Shown here piece after piece: positions 1 to 8,357 of a stretch of 43,858 nt of DNA. The notes beneath the pieces are model-generated. The model was given only the letters and a program-made list of their open reading frames with translations. It did not search any database and was not told the DNA's origin. The stretch covers positions 1 through 43,858 of the forward strand of contig CAZJHD010000034.1 in the NCBI GenBank assembly GCA_964545855.1. Reading direction: 5' to 3'. The stretch is from CAZJHD01 sp964545855 (GTDB lineage Bacteria > Planctomycetota > UBA1135 > JACQFD01). Both the position numbers and the translations under genes were made by a program. Every line of letters begins with the position of its first letter. Within the stretch, counting starts at the first letter, position 1.

Positions 1-378
1 GGGGATTCGGTCTTCCTGGGCGGCGGCGCGGGAGACGCGCCGGCCCACGGCGTCGGCGTGCCGCACGCCGAGCTGACGGTCGCGGGCGCCGCCGAGGTCT
101 CCGCCGCCGGCGCCGCGCGCGGCCTCCACGTGACGCTCTCCCTCGCGCACCTCGACCCGGTGCAGCTCGCGCTCCACGACGCCTACGCGCTGCGGGTCGA
201 GGACGCATCCGGAGCCGTCGCCGTGCGCCTCGTCACGCGCGATCTGCACCTCGACGCGGAGGCGCGCGCCTCGGCGATCCTGCCGCCCCTCGGACCCGGC
301 GCGCGCGCCGTCGTCCTGGAGGGCGAGCGCGACGGGCACTGGACCGACCTCGCGCGGTTCGCGATCGACGTGCGCTGA
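1..378 (+). CDS. C-terminal part of an unrecognised protein (5' end outside window)
   Basis: The reading frame is open from the first base of the window and ends with TGA at 376-378, so this is the 3' end of a longer gene. A GTG at 58 is in frame but sits inside what looks like continuous coding sequence. The 125 visible residues are Ala/Val/Leu rich with alternating hydrophobic positions, as in a beta-sandwich domain, and end in RFAIDVR. I see no catalytic motif, heme site or membrane segment in this part. It precedes the secreted di-heme protein by 80 bp on the same strand, but a promoter-like box lies between, so they need not be co-transcribed. Function unknown. Confidence 0.6.
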   Translation, partial: GDSVFLGGGAGDAPAHGVGVPHAELTVAGAAEVSAAGAARGLHVTLSLAHLDPVQLALHDAYALRVEDASGAVAVRLVTRDLHLDAEARASAILPPLGPGARAVVLEGERDGHWTDLARFAIDVR

Positions 379-401
379 GGGCGGCCCCGCCGCGCCGGCG
401 G

Positions 402-407
402 TATCCT
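402..407 (+). promoter_or_regulatory. candidate -10 box (TATCCT) for the di-heme propeller gene
   Basis: TATCCT in a locally less GC-rich context, about 50 nt before the ATG at 459. The string TATCCTCGGCGG here resembles TATCCTCCGCGG before the gene at 28392. No clear -35 hexamer is visible. The leader then carries a purine-rich GGAGGAGGA at 447-455, a strong ribosome binding site ending 3 nt before the start codon. Confidence 0.35.
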
Positions 408-458
408 CGGCGGCACCCCGTCGCGCTCCGGAACCCCCAAGGGGCCGGAGGAGGACCC

Positions 459-3275
459 ATGTCGTGCCGCCGCGTGCTCGCCGCCGTCGTCCCGCTCCTC
501 TCGTTCGCGGCCGCCGCTCTCGCCCAGGGCGCCTACGTCCACTACGAGAGCCCCCAGGTGCGGCCGATCGCGATCACGCCCGACGGCACGCGGCTGCTCG
601 CCGTGCACACGGCCGACGCACGCCTGTCGGTCTTCGATCTGGCGCAGCCCTCGAGCCCGAAGCTGCTGGCGGAGATCCCCGTCGGGATCGAGCCCGTCTC
701 GGTGCGCGCGCGCACGAACGACGAGGCCTGGGTGGTGAACCACACCTCCGACAGCGTGAGCGTGGTCTCGCTCTCCCAGGGGATCGTCACGGCCACGATC
801 CGCGTGAAGGACGAGCCCTGCGACGTCGTCTTCGCCGGCTCGCCCGTGCGCGCCTACGTGACGGCCTCGCGGTCGAACGAGGTGCGCGTCTTCGACGTGA
901 CGACCTACGCCCTCGTCGCGACGATCCCGGTCTTCGGCGAGAACCCGCGCGCGCTCGCCGCGAGCGCCGACGGCACGAAGGTGTTCGCCGCCTTCGCGCT
1001 CTCCGGGAATCGCACGACGATCGTGCCGGAGGACGTGGCGCCGCCGCAGCCGCCGCCCACGAACCCGGCGCTCCCGGCGCCGCCCTCGGCGGGGCTGATC
1101 GTCGACGCCACGGATCCGGCCTGGTCGAGCCAGATCAAGTACACGGTGCCGGACAACGACGTCGTCGAGATCACGACGTCGACGAACACGGTGTCGCGGT
1201 ACTTCCCGCGCGTCGGCACGCACAACACGGGGATCGCCGTGCGGCCCGGGACCGGCGACCTCTTCGTCGCGAACACGGACGCGCGGAACCTCGTGCGCTT
1301 CGAAACGGCGCTCCGAGGCCATCTCGTCGACCACCGCGTCTCCAGGGTCGCGATCGGCAACGGCGCCGTGACGGCCTTCGACCTGAACCCCGGCGTCGAC
1401 TACGGGCTGCTCCCGAACCCGACGGCCCTCGCGAACGCGATCGCCCAGCCGATGGACGTGGTCTTCGATCCGTCCGGGAGCCACCTCTGGATCGCCGCCT
1501 TCGGGAGCGACCGCGTGGCGAAGGTGGACGCGAGCGGGAACGTCCTCGCGCGGATCGAGATCGGCCCGGCCTCGGGCACGCAGGTGGACGCGAAGACGAA
1601 GCGCGGGCCGCGTGGCCTCGCGCTCCTCGCGTCGGCGAGCCGTCTCTACGTGCTGAACCGCCTCACGAGCACGATCACCGTCGTCGACACGTCGATCGGC
1701 GCGAAGCTCCAGGAGATCCCCGTCGGCGCCCACGATCCCACGCCGGCCGTCGTCCGCGACGGGCGCGGCTTCCTCTACGACACGAAGCTCTCCGGCAACG
1801 GGCTCAACTCCTGCGCCGTGTGCCACTACGACGGCGACGTGGATCTCCTCGCGTGGGACCTCGGGAATCCCGGCGGCAGCATGCAGGCCGTCTCCGATCC
1901 GGCGGGGCTCTTCGGCGTGCACCAGATGCACCCGATGAAGGGCCCCATGACGACGCAGTCGCTGAAGGGGCTCGACCCGGCGCACGACCCGCTCCACTGG
2001 CGCGGCGACCGGTCCGACTTCACGCAGTTCAATCCCGCCTTCGATTCGCTGCTCGGAGGGTCGCAGCTCGCCTTCGACGACATGGTCGCCTTCCGTGACT
2101 TCGTCGAGACGATGAAGCTCGAGCCGAACCCCAACCAGAACCTCGACCGCACGCTGCCGACGTCGGTCGCGGGCGGCAATCCGCAGACGGGGCAGACCAC
2201 CTACATGACGTTCCAGTTCCAGCCGCTCCTCACGTGCAACACCTGCCACGTGTCGACGACGGGGGGCCAGGCCGCCGCGATCTTCCCCGGCTCGGTCCTG
2301 CTGGAGCCGCAGCCCTTCAACGTGCCGCAGCTCCGCAACGCCTACCAGAAGACGGGGCTCAACAAGGCGAACGGCGCGCAGTCGCGCGGCGGCTTCGGGT
2401 TCCTCCACGACGGCTCGAAGCAGAGCGTGCAGGAGTTCCTGCTGAGCCCCGTGTTCGGGTCGATCGGCGGCAACACGACGCAGAAGAACAACCTGAACGC
2501 CTTCCTCATGTGCTTCGACACGGGGACGGCGCCGGCCGTCGGCTTCGAGCGCACGGTGACGCAGGCGAACGCGAACCAGGCCGCCGTCAACACCGACGTG
2601 ACGCTGCTGCAGAGCCAGGCGGCGGCCGGCAACGTCGACGTGATCGGGAAGGGGAGGATCGACGGCGTGTTCCGCGGGCTGCGGTATTTGCCGGCGCAGA
2701 GCCACTACACGACGGACACGACGGGGGTGGGGCCCTTCACCTGGACGCAGCTCAAGAACAAGGCGCAGGCGGGGACGGCGACGTTCACGCTCATGGGCGT
2801 GCCGCCCGGCAGCGGCCTGCGGATGGGCGTCGACCGCGACCTCGACGGCGTGCTCGACGGCGACGAGCCGGCGCCGGTGCCGCTCGCGAGCTTCGGTGCG
2901 TCGACGCCCGCCTGCGCCGGAGGCCTCGTACTCGGGACGAACACGCCGCCGACCATCGGCAACGCGCTCTTCGCCTTCACCTGCACGAACGTCCAGTCGA
3001 GCACCCTCGCGCTCGTCCTGGTGGGGAACCAGCAGGACCTCGCGGGCACGCCTTTCTTCGGCACGAACCTCCACGTCTCGCTCGCGTCGACGGAGCTCCT
3101 CGGCATCGACCTGTTCGGCGCGCCGAGCGGCTTCGGCATCGGCCCCGCGCCGATCCCGAACAACCCGCTCCTCGTCGGCGCGGTCTACCACGCGCAGGTC
3201 ATCTCGCTCGCCGCCTGCGCTCCCTTCGGCATCGCGGCGTCCCAGGGCCTCACGCTGACGGTCGGCGCGCCGTGA
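459..3275 (+). CDS. secreted YVTN-type beta-propeller di-heme cytochrome c protein
   Basis: The protein has 938 residues. An N-terminal signal peptide (about residues 1-22, ending AAAALAQ) is followed by propeller repeats with the ITPDGTRLLAV, VFDVTTYALVATIPV style of YVTN/surface-layer propellers (about 25-440). Two CxxCH heme sites follow, CAVCH at 452 and CNTCH at 593, in a region like di-heme peroxidase/MauG-type proteins. An acidic calcium-loop-like DRDLDGVLDGDE lies near 790. The last 130 residues form a beta-rich domain (begins FGASTPAC, ends QGLTLTV) also present at the end of the FG-GAP protein at 15159. The start is supported by GGAGGAGGA just upstream and by the signal peptide. A periplasmic or surface redox role is likely; the substrate is unknown. 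Confidence 0.85.
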   Translation: MSCRRVLAAVVPLLSFAAAALAQGAYVHYESPQVRPIAITPDGTRLLAVHTADARLSVFDLAQPSSPKLLAEIPVGIEPVSVRARTNDEAWVVNHTSDSVSVVSLSQGIVTATIRVKDEPCDVVFAGSPVRAYVTASRSNEVRVFDVTTYALVATIPVFGENPRALAASADGTKVFAAFALSGNRTTIVPEDVAPPQPPPTNPALPAPPSAGLIVDATDPAWSSQIKYTVPDNDVVEITTSTNTVSRYFPRVGTHNTGIAVRPGTGDLFVANTDARNLVRFETALRGHLVDHRVSRVAIGNGAVTAFDLNPGVDYGLLPNPTALANAIAQPMDVVFDPSGSHLWIAAFGSDRVAKVDASGNVLARIEIGPASGTQVDAKTKRGPRGLALLASASRLYVLNRLTSTITVVDTSIGAKLQEIPVGAHDPTPAVVRDGRGFLYDTKLSGNGLNSCAVCHYDGDVDLLAWDLGNPGGSMQAVSDPAGLFGVHQMHPMKGPMTTQSLKGLDPAHDPLHWRGDRSDFTQFNPAFDSLLGGSQLAFDDMVAFRDFVETMKLEPNPNQNLDRTLPTSVAGGNPQTGQTTYMTFQFQPLLTCNTCHVSTTGGQAAAIFPGSVLLEPQPFNVPQLRNAYQKTGLNKANGAQSRGGFGFLHDGSKQSVQEFLLSPVFGSIGGNTTQKNNLNAFLMCFDTGTAPAVGFERTVTQANANQAAVNTDVTLLQSQAAAGNVDVIGKGRIDGVFRGLRYLPAQSHYTTDTTGVGPFTWTQLKNKAQAGTATFTLMGVPPGSGLRMGVDRDLDGVLDGDEPAPVPLASFGASTPACAGGLVLGTNTPPTIGNALFAFTCTNVQSSTLALVLVGNQQDLAGTPFFGTNLHVSLASTELLGIDLFGAPSGFGIGPAPIPNNPLLVGAVYHAQVISLAACAPFGIAASQGLTLTVGAP

Positions 3276-3285
3276 CGGCGTAGGT

Positions 3286-3315
3286 CCCGGGAATGGGGTC
3301 AGACCCCTTTCCCGG
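3286..3315. repeat. REP-like hairpin, probable bidirectional terminator
   Basis: Between two convergent genes lies a unit that contains GGGGTCAGACCCC inside a longer hairpin: CCGGGAAT-GGGG, loop TCAGA, CCCC-TTTCCCGG, a 12-bp stem with one T:T mismatch. The same unit occurs twice, inverted, in the 102-bp palindrome at 39331-39432. It is therefore a dispersed repeat, and its position between convergent ends suits transcription termination in both directions. Confidence 0.6.
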
Positions 3316-3346
3316 ACCCGTTCCCTGAAGAGGCGCCCGCTCCCCG

Positions 3347-4579
3347 TCAGGCGCCGTCGCGCAGCGCGCGGGCACGCTCCTCCAGGAACGCGCGCTCCGG
3401 CGTCGTGCGCGCTTCGGCCGCGGCGCGCGTGTAGGCCGCCGCCGCCTCCTCCCGCCGGCCGAGGCGGCGCAGCAGGTCGGCGCGCGTCGCCTCGAGGTAG
3501 GGGTAGCCGTCGAGGTCGCCCGAGGCGGCGAGCCGCTCCACGAGCCGCAGGCCCTCCCCGGGTCCGTGCGCCATGCCGACGGCGACGGCGCGGTTCAGCT
3601 CCACCACCGGCGACGGCTGCGCCTCCCGCAACGCGTCGTAGAGCGCGACGATGCGCGGCCAGTCGGTCTCCTCGGCGCGCGCGGCGCGCGCGTGGCACGC
3701 GACGATCTCCGCCTGCAGACCGTAGGGCCCCGGCGCGCCGAGCCGCGCGGCCTCGGCGAGGAGCGCGAGCCCCTCGTCGATGCCTTCGCGGCTCCAGGCC
3801 GCGCGGTCCTGCTCCTCCAGCGGCCGCAGGCGGCCCCTCTCGTCGCGTCGCGCCCCCGCGCGCGCCTCGTGGAGACGCATGAGCGCGAGGAGGCCGAGCG
3901 CCTCGGGCTCCGCCGGCAGGAGTTCCACGAGGACCCGCGCGAGCCGCAGCGCGTCGGCGCAGAGGTCGCGACGCACGAGGTCGTCGCCGGAGCTCGCCGC
4001 GTAGCCTTCGTTGAAGACGAGGTAGAGGACCGCCAGCACGTCCGGCAGACGTTGTGCGCGCTCCGCGCCCGAGGGCGTGCGGAAGGGGATGCCCGCGTCG
4101 CGGATCTTCCGCTTCGCGCGCACCAGGCGCTGCGCCATCGCTTCCTCGGCGACGAGGAACGCGCGCGCCACCTCGCCCGTCGTGAGTCCGCCGAGGGTGT
4201 TCAGCGTGAGCGCCACGCGCGCCTCGGGCGCGACGGCCGGGTGGCAGCAGGTGAAGAGGAGGTCGAGGCGCCGGTCGATGCCGTCGCCGTCGTCGGGCGG
4301 CTCCTCGCCGAGGGGGATCGTGCGGGCCATGGTGCCGAGGGCGTCTCGGTGCAGTGCGTGGCGCCGCGCCGCGTCGACGAGGCAGCGCTGTGCCGTCGTC
4401 GTGAGCCAGGCGGCGGGCCGGCTCGGCTCGCCGTCGCGCGGCCACCGCTCGAGCGCGACGGCGAAGGCGTCCTGCAGTGCCTCCTCGGCGAGCTCGAGGT
4501 CGCGCCCCGCCCGATGCACGAGGCCCGCGAGGATGCGGCCGCGCTCGGCGCGGAACACGGCCTCGAGGGCTTGGCGCAT
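3347..4579 (-). CDS. ECF42-type RNA polymerase sigma factor with C-terminal TPR-like extension
   Basis: The protein has 410 residues, twice the length of a minimal ECF factor. Region 2 is at about 1-75 (LAEEALQDAFAVALERWP, then AAWLTTTAQRCLVDAARR). Region 4 is at about 110-165 (GGLTTGEVARAFLVAEEAMAQ, 20-residue core, then VRAKRKIRDAGIPF). A 240-residue helical extension (DUF6596/TPR-like) contains LYLVFNEGY and VELNRAVAVG, both typical of the ECF42 group. That group is usually encoded beside YCII/DGPF proteins, as here. ATG at 4579 matches the family N-terminus. An alternative GTG at 4615 would overlap the preceding TGA (GTGA) and add 12 residues. An ECF42-like promoter upstream of the operon suggests autoregulation. 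Confidence 0.9.
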   Translation of the reverse strand: MRQALEAVFRAERGRILAGLVHRAGRDLELAEEALQDAFAVALERWPRDGEPSRPAAWLTTTAQRCLVDAARRHALHRDALGTMARTIPLGEEPPDDGDGIDRRLDLLFTCCHPAVAPEARVALTLNTLGGLTTGEVARAFLVAEEAMAQRLVRAKRKIRDAGIPFRTPSGAERAQRLPDVLAVLYLVFNEGYAASSGDDLVRRDLCADALRLARVLVELLPAEPEALGLLALMRLHEARAGARRDERGRLRPLEEQDRAAWSREGIDEGLALLAEAARLGAPGPYGLQAEIVACHARAARAEETDWPRIVALYDALREAQPSPVVELNRAVAVGMAHGPGEGLRLVERLAASGDLDGYPYLEATRADLLRRLGRREEAAAAYTRAAAEARTTPERAFLEERARALRDGA

Positions 4580-4611
4580 GGGAGGAGGCGACGCGGGCGC
4601 CGCCGCGCGCG

Positions 4612-4983
4612 TCACGCGCGGGGCGGCAGGAAGTCGGCCATCTCCCACACGGGGCGGACCTCGACGGCGCCGAAGGTCGCCGCCGGGATCCGCTTCGCCC
4701 AGGAGATCGCCTCGTCGAGGTCGGGCACGTCGATCAAGTAGAAGCCGCCCACCTGCTCCTTCGCCTCGGCGAAGGGGCCGTCGGTGACGAGCGTCTTCCC
4801 GCCGCGGATCCGCACCGTCGTCGACTGGGCGACGGGCCGCAGACGCGCCGCGGCCTGCGCGGCGCCGGCCGCGTGGACCGCATCGTGGAACTCCATGTGC
4901 TCGCGCATGTGCGCGTCGCTCTCCGACGGCGACATGCATTCGAAGCGCGCCTCTTCGGCATGGATGAGGATCAAGTAGCGCAT
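4612..4983 (-). CDS. YCII-related (DGPF domain) protein
   Basis: The protein has 123 residues. It begins MRYLILIHAEEA, and carries the family signature TDGPFAEAKEQVGGFYLIDV near residues 68-87, followed by DLDEAISWAKRIP. This is the standard architecture of the DGPF/YCII family, a dimeric alpha-beta barrel fold. The biochemical role of these proteins is not established. They are the conserved genomic partners of ECF42 sigma factors, and the sigma gene follows within about 32 bp. GAGG lies 5 nt before the ATG, inside the end of the upstream gene, and only 7 bp separate the two, so translation may be coupled. Confidence 0.92.
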   Translation of the reverse strand: MRYLILIHAEEARFECMSPSESDAHMREHMEFHDAVHAAGAAQAAARLRPVAQSTTVRIRGGKTLVTDGPFAEAKEQVGGFYLIDVPDLDEAISWAKRIPAATFGAVEVRPVWEMADFLPPRA

Positions 4984-4990
4984 GGGTGCC

Positions 4991-5548
4991 TCAGCGCGCC
5001 GCGCGCTCGAGCGCGAAGCGGACGGTGTCGATCTCCTTCCCCTCGTCCCGCAGAGACCAGGTGACCGTGAGATGGTCGGCGTCGGGCATCTGGAAGAGGG
5101 CCGAATGCATGTGGCGCTCGTCCTCCGACTTCACGCTCGATCCGCTGGCGCAGGAGAAGGCGACCGACGTCGCGTCGGCCGGCGACGCGGCGCGCATGTG
5201 CGGGCGGTTCCCGAGGACGCAGTAGTGCGTGAGAACGAGGCTCTCTCCGTCGAGGTAGTAGGCCGTGATCATCTCCTTCGGCGTGCCCGGGAAGATCGTC
5301 TCGAGGACCGTGGAGCCGCCGGCCGTCACGCGGTAGACGTGAGTCGCCTTCTCCTCTCCCGCGGGCTTCCACGCGCCGGCGAGCGCCTTCAGCGAGTCGA
5401 AGGCCGCGCGCGCGGTGGCGGGAGAGGCGGGTGCGGCCGTCGCTTCGGACGCGCAGCAGGCGGCGTCGGGGGACGCGGCCGAGGAGAGGCAGGGAACGAG
5501 GGCCGCGAGGAGGCCCGCGGCGGCGAGAGAGACGGTGAGCTTCGGCAT
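4991..5548 (-). CDS. secreted DUF1579-like protein, first gene of the ECF42 operon
   Basis: The protein has 185 residues with a signal peptide (MPKLTVSLAAAGLLAALVP, cleavage near SSAASPDA). The mature part begins with a short spacer containing adjacent cysteines (ACC), then FDSLKALAGAWKPAGEE, THVYRVTAGGSTVLETIFPG and LVLTHYCVLGNRPHMRA. This pattern is common in hypothetical secreted proteins with a DUF1579/lipocalin-like barrel. The start is supported by GGAG 7 nt upstream of the ATG. It lies 7 bp before the YCII gene and is the first gene after the ECF42-like promoter at 5594-5620, so it probably belongs to that regulon. Molecular function unknown. Confidence 0.75.
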   Translation of the reverse strand: MPKLTVSLAAAGLLAALVPCLSSAASPDAACCASEATAAPASPATARAAFDSLKALAGAWKPAGEEKATHVYRVTAGGSTVLETIFPGTPKEMITAYYLDGESLVLTHYCVLGNRPHMRAASPADATSVAFSCASGSSVKSEDERHMHSALFQMPDADHLTVTWSLRDEGKEIDTVRFALERAAR

Positions 5549-5564
5549 GGGAGGACTCCGGGCC

Positions 5565-5579
5565 GGACGACCATCGTCC
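5565..5579 (-). other. short hairpin between the BlaR-like gene and the ECF42 operon
   Basis: GGACGA-CCA-TCGTCC, a 6-bp perfect stem, lies downstream of the BlaR-like gene (which ends at 5648) and inside the predicted leader of the gene at 5548. It could be a weak terminator or a leader structure. No U-tract follows. Confidence 0.25.
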
Positions 5580-5593
5580 GCGCCGGGACCGAC

Positions 5594-5620
5594 GACGGTC
5601 GGCGCTCCGGCGATTCGACA
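5594..5620 (-). promoter_or_regulatory. ECF42-like promoter (TGTCGA-N17-CGTC)
   Basis: On the minus strand TGTCGA (5620-5615) is followed after exactly 17 nt by CGTC (5597-5594). ECF42 factors are described as using TGTCGA at -35 and CG[A/T]C at -10, so both halves match. The predicted transcription start is near 5588, about 40 nt before the ATG at 5548. It therefore lies in front of the operon that encodes the sigma factor itself, as expected for autoregulation. Confidence 0.6.
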
Positions 5621-5647
5621 GGAAAACCCGGCCCGGGACCTTCCCTC

Positions 5648-7933
5648 CTACCGGGAGACGCGGTTCGACGGGCGGTCGCTGCCGCTCCGAGCGCCCGCGC
5701 GCAGCTCTTCGATCTGCTCCTCGAGGGCGCGGATGCGCGCCTCGAGCTCCAGGGAACGCGGACTCTCGGCGCTGCGCACGCCCGTGCCGCCGACCGCCGT
5801 GGTGGCTCCGCCGCCGGCGGGCGACACGGCTGCGCCGCCTCCCGTCGACCGCGCGCGCGGCGCGAGTTCGCGGTCGCGCTTCGCCCGCGTCGTCGTGAGA
5901 CGGTCGAGATCGGCCTCGGCCCGGTGGATCTCCTCCGCCACGTCCTCGATGGCATGGTCGATCTCCGCGTTGCGCTTGCGGAGGCGATCCATGCTCCCCG
6001 GATCGTCGGAGTGGTGAGCCGGCTCCCTCGACGCATGCAGCTCCCGCTGATGCATGTGCAGCGACTCGATCTTCTCCCGGAGATCCATCTCGTCGCGGCG
6101 GAGCCTCTCGAATTCGTCCCGCACCCGCAGCGCATCCGACCGGACCGCGGCGGCCCGATCCCGCTCGAGGCGCGCCTTCTCGTGGACCTCGTAGGCGCCG
6201 CGGCTCCGCTCGGCGCTCCGCGCGCGCAGCTCCGCCGTGCGCCGGAGCGCCCGGTGCATCCAGTCGCGTGCCTCGCCGTCGAACTCACGCAGCCTCCCGT
6301 CGACGAACCAGATGTGCTCGACGGAGCCGCCGGGACCCTGGGAGATCTCCAGGCGCAGCCGCCGCCCGTCGCGCTCCTCCTCGAAGGTCGCCCAGTCGCC
6401 GGCGGCGAGGCCCCGCAGGGAGGCTCCGTCGGCATCGACCTGCGCGTGGCTCGGGAGCGACATGCTGAAGGAGGCGCCGTCGTCGTCGGTGGTGCTGGAG
6501 AACGTGCGCGCACGTCGCGACGGAGCCGTGAGGGGATCCTGCGAGGGCACCGGGGCCATGGGCGGCATCGGCGCGAAGTCCCACGACGGGAGCGGCGGAA
6601 TCGCGGGGATCGCCTCCGGCGCGAGGTCGCTCGGCACGGCGCGCGTCGGGATTCCCTGGAGCCCGGGAGCCGCGGGAGCGAGCGCCCCCGGCGGCGCGGC
6701 CGGAAGGGGCGGCGTCGGCATCGTCCGCCAGACGGGAGGCGACGGCGGAGCCGGCGTGGCCGCGCCCCCCGGCTCCTGAGCCGCGGCCTGGCGGGCGCCG
6801 AGCGCGGCGAGCGCGACGACGAGGAGACCGAGCCCCACGAGGAGCGGAGCGGCGGCGGTGCCCTTGCGGGCGGAGGACGGCGAAGCGTGCAGGATCGACA
6901 TGAGCCTCTTCTCCAGGGACGAACGGTGGACCATCGCGAGCGCCGTCGCCGGAGCGGGAGCTCCGCCGGCGAGGCCGCGCGCGATGGCGAGCAGGTGATC
7001 GGCGTACGAGCTGGGGCGCATCCCGGCGGCGACGACTCCCTCGTCGCAGGCGCGCTCGCGCTCGAGTTCGAGACGGCGGAGGGCGAGCCACGCGAGCGGC
7101 AGCGCCCAGTAGAGAGCGCACGCGACGCGGGCGAGCATCAGGAGCACCCAGTCGGCGCGGCGCACGTGGAGCAGCTCGTGGAGCAGCACGACGCGACGGC
7201 GCTCCGCGCTCCAGGCCTCGGCGCCCTCCGGGAGCACGACGACCGGCCGGACCCAGCCCCAGGTGCCGGGCGCGTTCGCCTCGCGGCTCACGAGGATCCG
7301 CACCGGCCGGCGGATCCCGAGGTCGCGCGCGATGGACGCCGCGAGTCCGCTCCAGCCGTCGCTCGAGAGCGACGTCGCCCGTCGCGCGAGCCGGGCCGTG
7401 CGGAGCCAGCTCATCGCGATGCGCAGCAGCAGCGCGAGCGCGACGGCCGCCCACGCGGCGAGCAGGAGCCCGGCGACGCTGAGCGCGTCCAGGGGAGCGC
7501 CGCGCTCCGCGAGCGACTCGGACGGAGCGATCCCGCCGAGGGAGGCGAGACCGGGGAGCGCGAGGGACTCCGAGGTCTCGAGGACGAAGGCGGGCTCGGA
7601 CACGGCGATGCCCTCCTCGGCGTCGACCACGGCGCCGACGCTCGCGATCGCGTCGTCGACGGGCGCGCTCCGGAGCGACTCGCTGCCGGCGGGCGTCGTC
7701 GCCGCCGCGTGCTGCGGCCAGCGCGGAAGGATGTCCCAGGAGGGGACGATCGCCGCGAGCGCCGGCAGGGCGAGCGCCCCCAGGAGCGCGATGCACCAGA
7801 GGTGCCGGCGCGCCGACGCCTCGTGGCGGCGGAGCAGCGTCGCGAGCGCGAGCGCGAGGAGCAGGAGCGCCGCCGTCCGCGCGTGCGACTCGAGGAGCCA
7901 TGCGCCGGCGCTCCAGGGATCGAAGCCGTCCAT
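5648..7933 (-). CDS. BlaR1-like M56 family membrane metalloprotease with coiled-coil C-terminal domain
   Basis: The protein has 761 residues. There are N-terminal transmembrane helices (about 15-60 and 160-185). The zinc site HELLH is at residues 252-256, followed by a helix (DWVLLMLARVACALYWALPL) and the third-ligand region RLELERERACDEG, as in M56 peptidases. A further helix lies near 355-380. In BlaR1/MecR1 the segment after the last helix is a penicillin-binding sensor. Here it is a Pro-rich linker, a small beta region (GDWATFEEERDGRRLRLEIS) and a long charged coiled coil; I see no SxxK or KTG motif. ATG overlaps the stop of the upstream BlaI gene (TGATG). The likely role is to sense an external signal and cleave the repressor; the ligand is unknown. 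Confidence 0.85.
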   Translation of the reverse strand: MDGFDPWSAGAWLLESHARTAALLLLALALATLLRRHEASARRHLWCIALLGALALPALAAIVPSWDILPRWPQHAAATTPAGSESLRSAPVDDAIASVGAVVDAEEGIAVSEPAFVLETSESLALPGLASLGGIAPSESLAERGAPLDALSVAGLLLAAWAAVALALLLRIAMSWLRTARLARRATSLSSDGWSGLAASIARDLGIRRPVRILVSREANAPGTWGWVRPVVVLPEGAEAWSAERRRVVLLHELLHVRRADWVLLMLARVACALYWALPLAWLALRRLELERERACDEGVVAAGMRPSSYADHLLAIARGLAGGAPAPATALAMVHRSSLEKRLMSILHASPSSARKGTAAAPLLVGLGLLVVALAALGARQAAAQEPGGAATPAPPSPPVWRTMPTPPLPAAPPGALAPAAPGLQGIPTRAVPSDLAPEAIPAIPPLPSWDFAPMPPMAPVPSQDPLTAPSRRARTFSSTTDDDGASFSMSLPSHAQVDADGASLRGLAAGDWATFEEERDGRRLRLEISQGPGGSVEHIWFVDGRLREFDGEARDWMHRALRRTAELRARSAERSRGAYEVHEKARLERDRAAAVRSDALRVRDEFERLRRDEMDLREKIESLHMHQRELHASREPAHHSDDPGSMDRLRKRNAEIDHAIEDVAEEIHRAEADLDRLTTTRAKRDRELAPRARSTGGGAAVSPAGGGATTAVGGTGVRSAESPRSLELEARIRALEEQIEELRAGARSGSDRPSNRVSR

Positions 7934-8322
7934 CACCGTCCCTCCCTCCGTGCCTCCTCGATGCGCTTCGCGATCCGCCCGAGCTCCTCCTCCGAGAGCG
8001 ACTGCGACTTCAGGTCGAGCAGCGCCGTCACGGCGTCCTCGGCGGAGCCGCCGAAGAAGGTGCGCAGGAGGTGCGCGAGCGCCGACTTGCGCGCCTTGTC
8101 GCGCGCGAGCCTCGGCGTGTAGACGTAGCGCGGCCCGTCCTGGCGGTGCTGGAGGTGGCCCTTCTCCACGAGCACGCGGAGCAGACCGCGGATCGCGGAG
8201 TTGCTCGGCGGGTCGGCGATCGCCTCGCGGACGTCGGCCGCCGTCGCTTCGCCGCGCGCATAGAGGACGTCCATGATCTGGCGTTCGCGGCGGCTGAGCG
8301 GAGGGGGCGACGGGTGCGGCAC
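7933..8322 (-). CDS. BlaI/MecI/CopY family transcriptional repressor
   Basis: The protein has 129 residues with the family winged helix: LSRRERQIMDVLYARGEATA, then DVREAIADPP, SNSAIRGLLRVLVEKGHL and GPRYVYTPRL. The C-terminal dimerisation part contains LLRTFFGGSAEDAVTALLD, close to the BlaI consensus. It starts at GTG 8322 with GGAG 9 nt upstream. The stop overlaps the start of the metalloprotease (TGATG), the classical blaI-blaR1 coupling. A perfect 5-1-5 palindrome over the -35 box of its predicted promoter (8374-8384) is the expected site for autorepression. No beta-lactamase gene lies nearby, so the regulated target is unclear. Confidence 0.92.
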   Translation of the reverse strand: MPHPSPPPLSRRERQIMDVLYARGEATAADVREAIADPPSNSAIRGLLRVLVEKGHLQHRQDGPRYVYTPRLARDKARKSALAHLLRTFFGGSAEDAVTALLDLKSQSLSEEELGRIAKRIEEARREGR

Positions 8323-8357
8323 GGGGAGGGACTCCGGATCGGGGGCGACGGGCCGTG

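Noticed and set aside
183..4445. A 1420-codon open frame on the minus strand across the di-heme gene
   Set aside because: It is antisense to a well-supported secreted cytochrome gene and runs into the sigma factor in the wrong frame. Its product is Arg/Ala/Pro-rich without domains, as expected for an open antisense frame in GC-rich DNA.
4982..8122. A 1046-codon plus-strand frame across the BlaR-like gene
   Set aside because: It is antisense to the M56 protease with clear zinc site and to the DUF1579-like gene, and has no recognisable domain.
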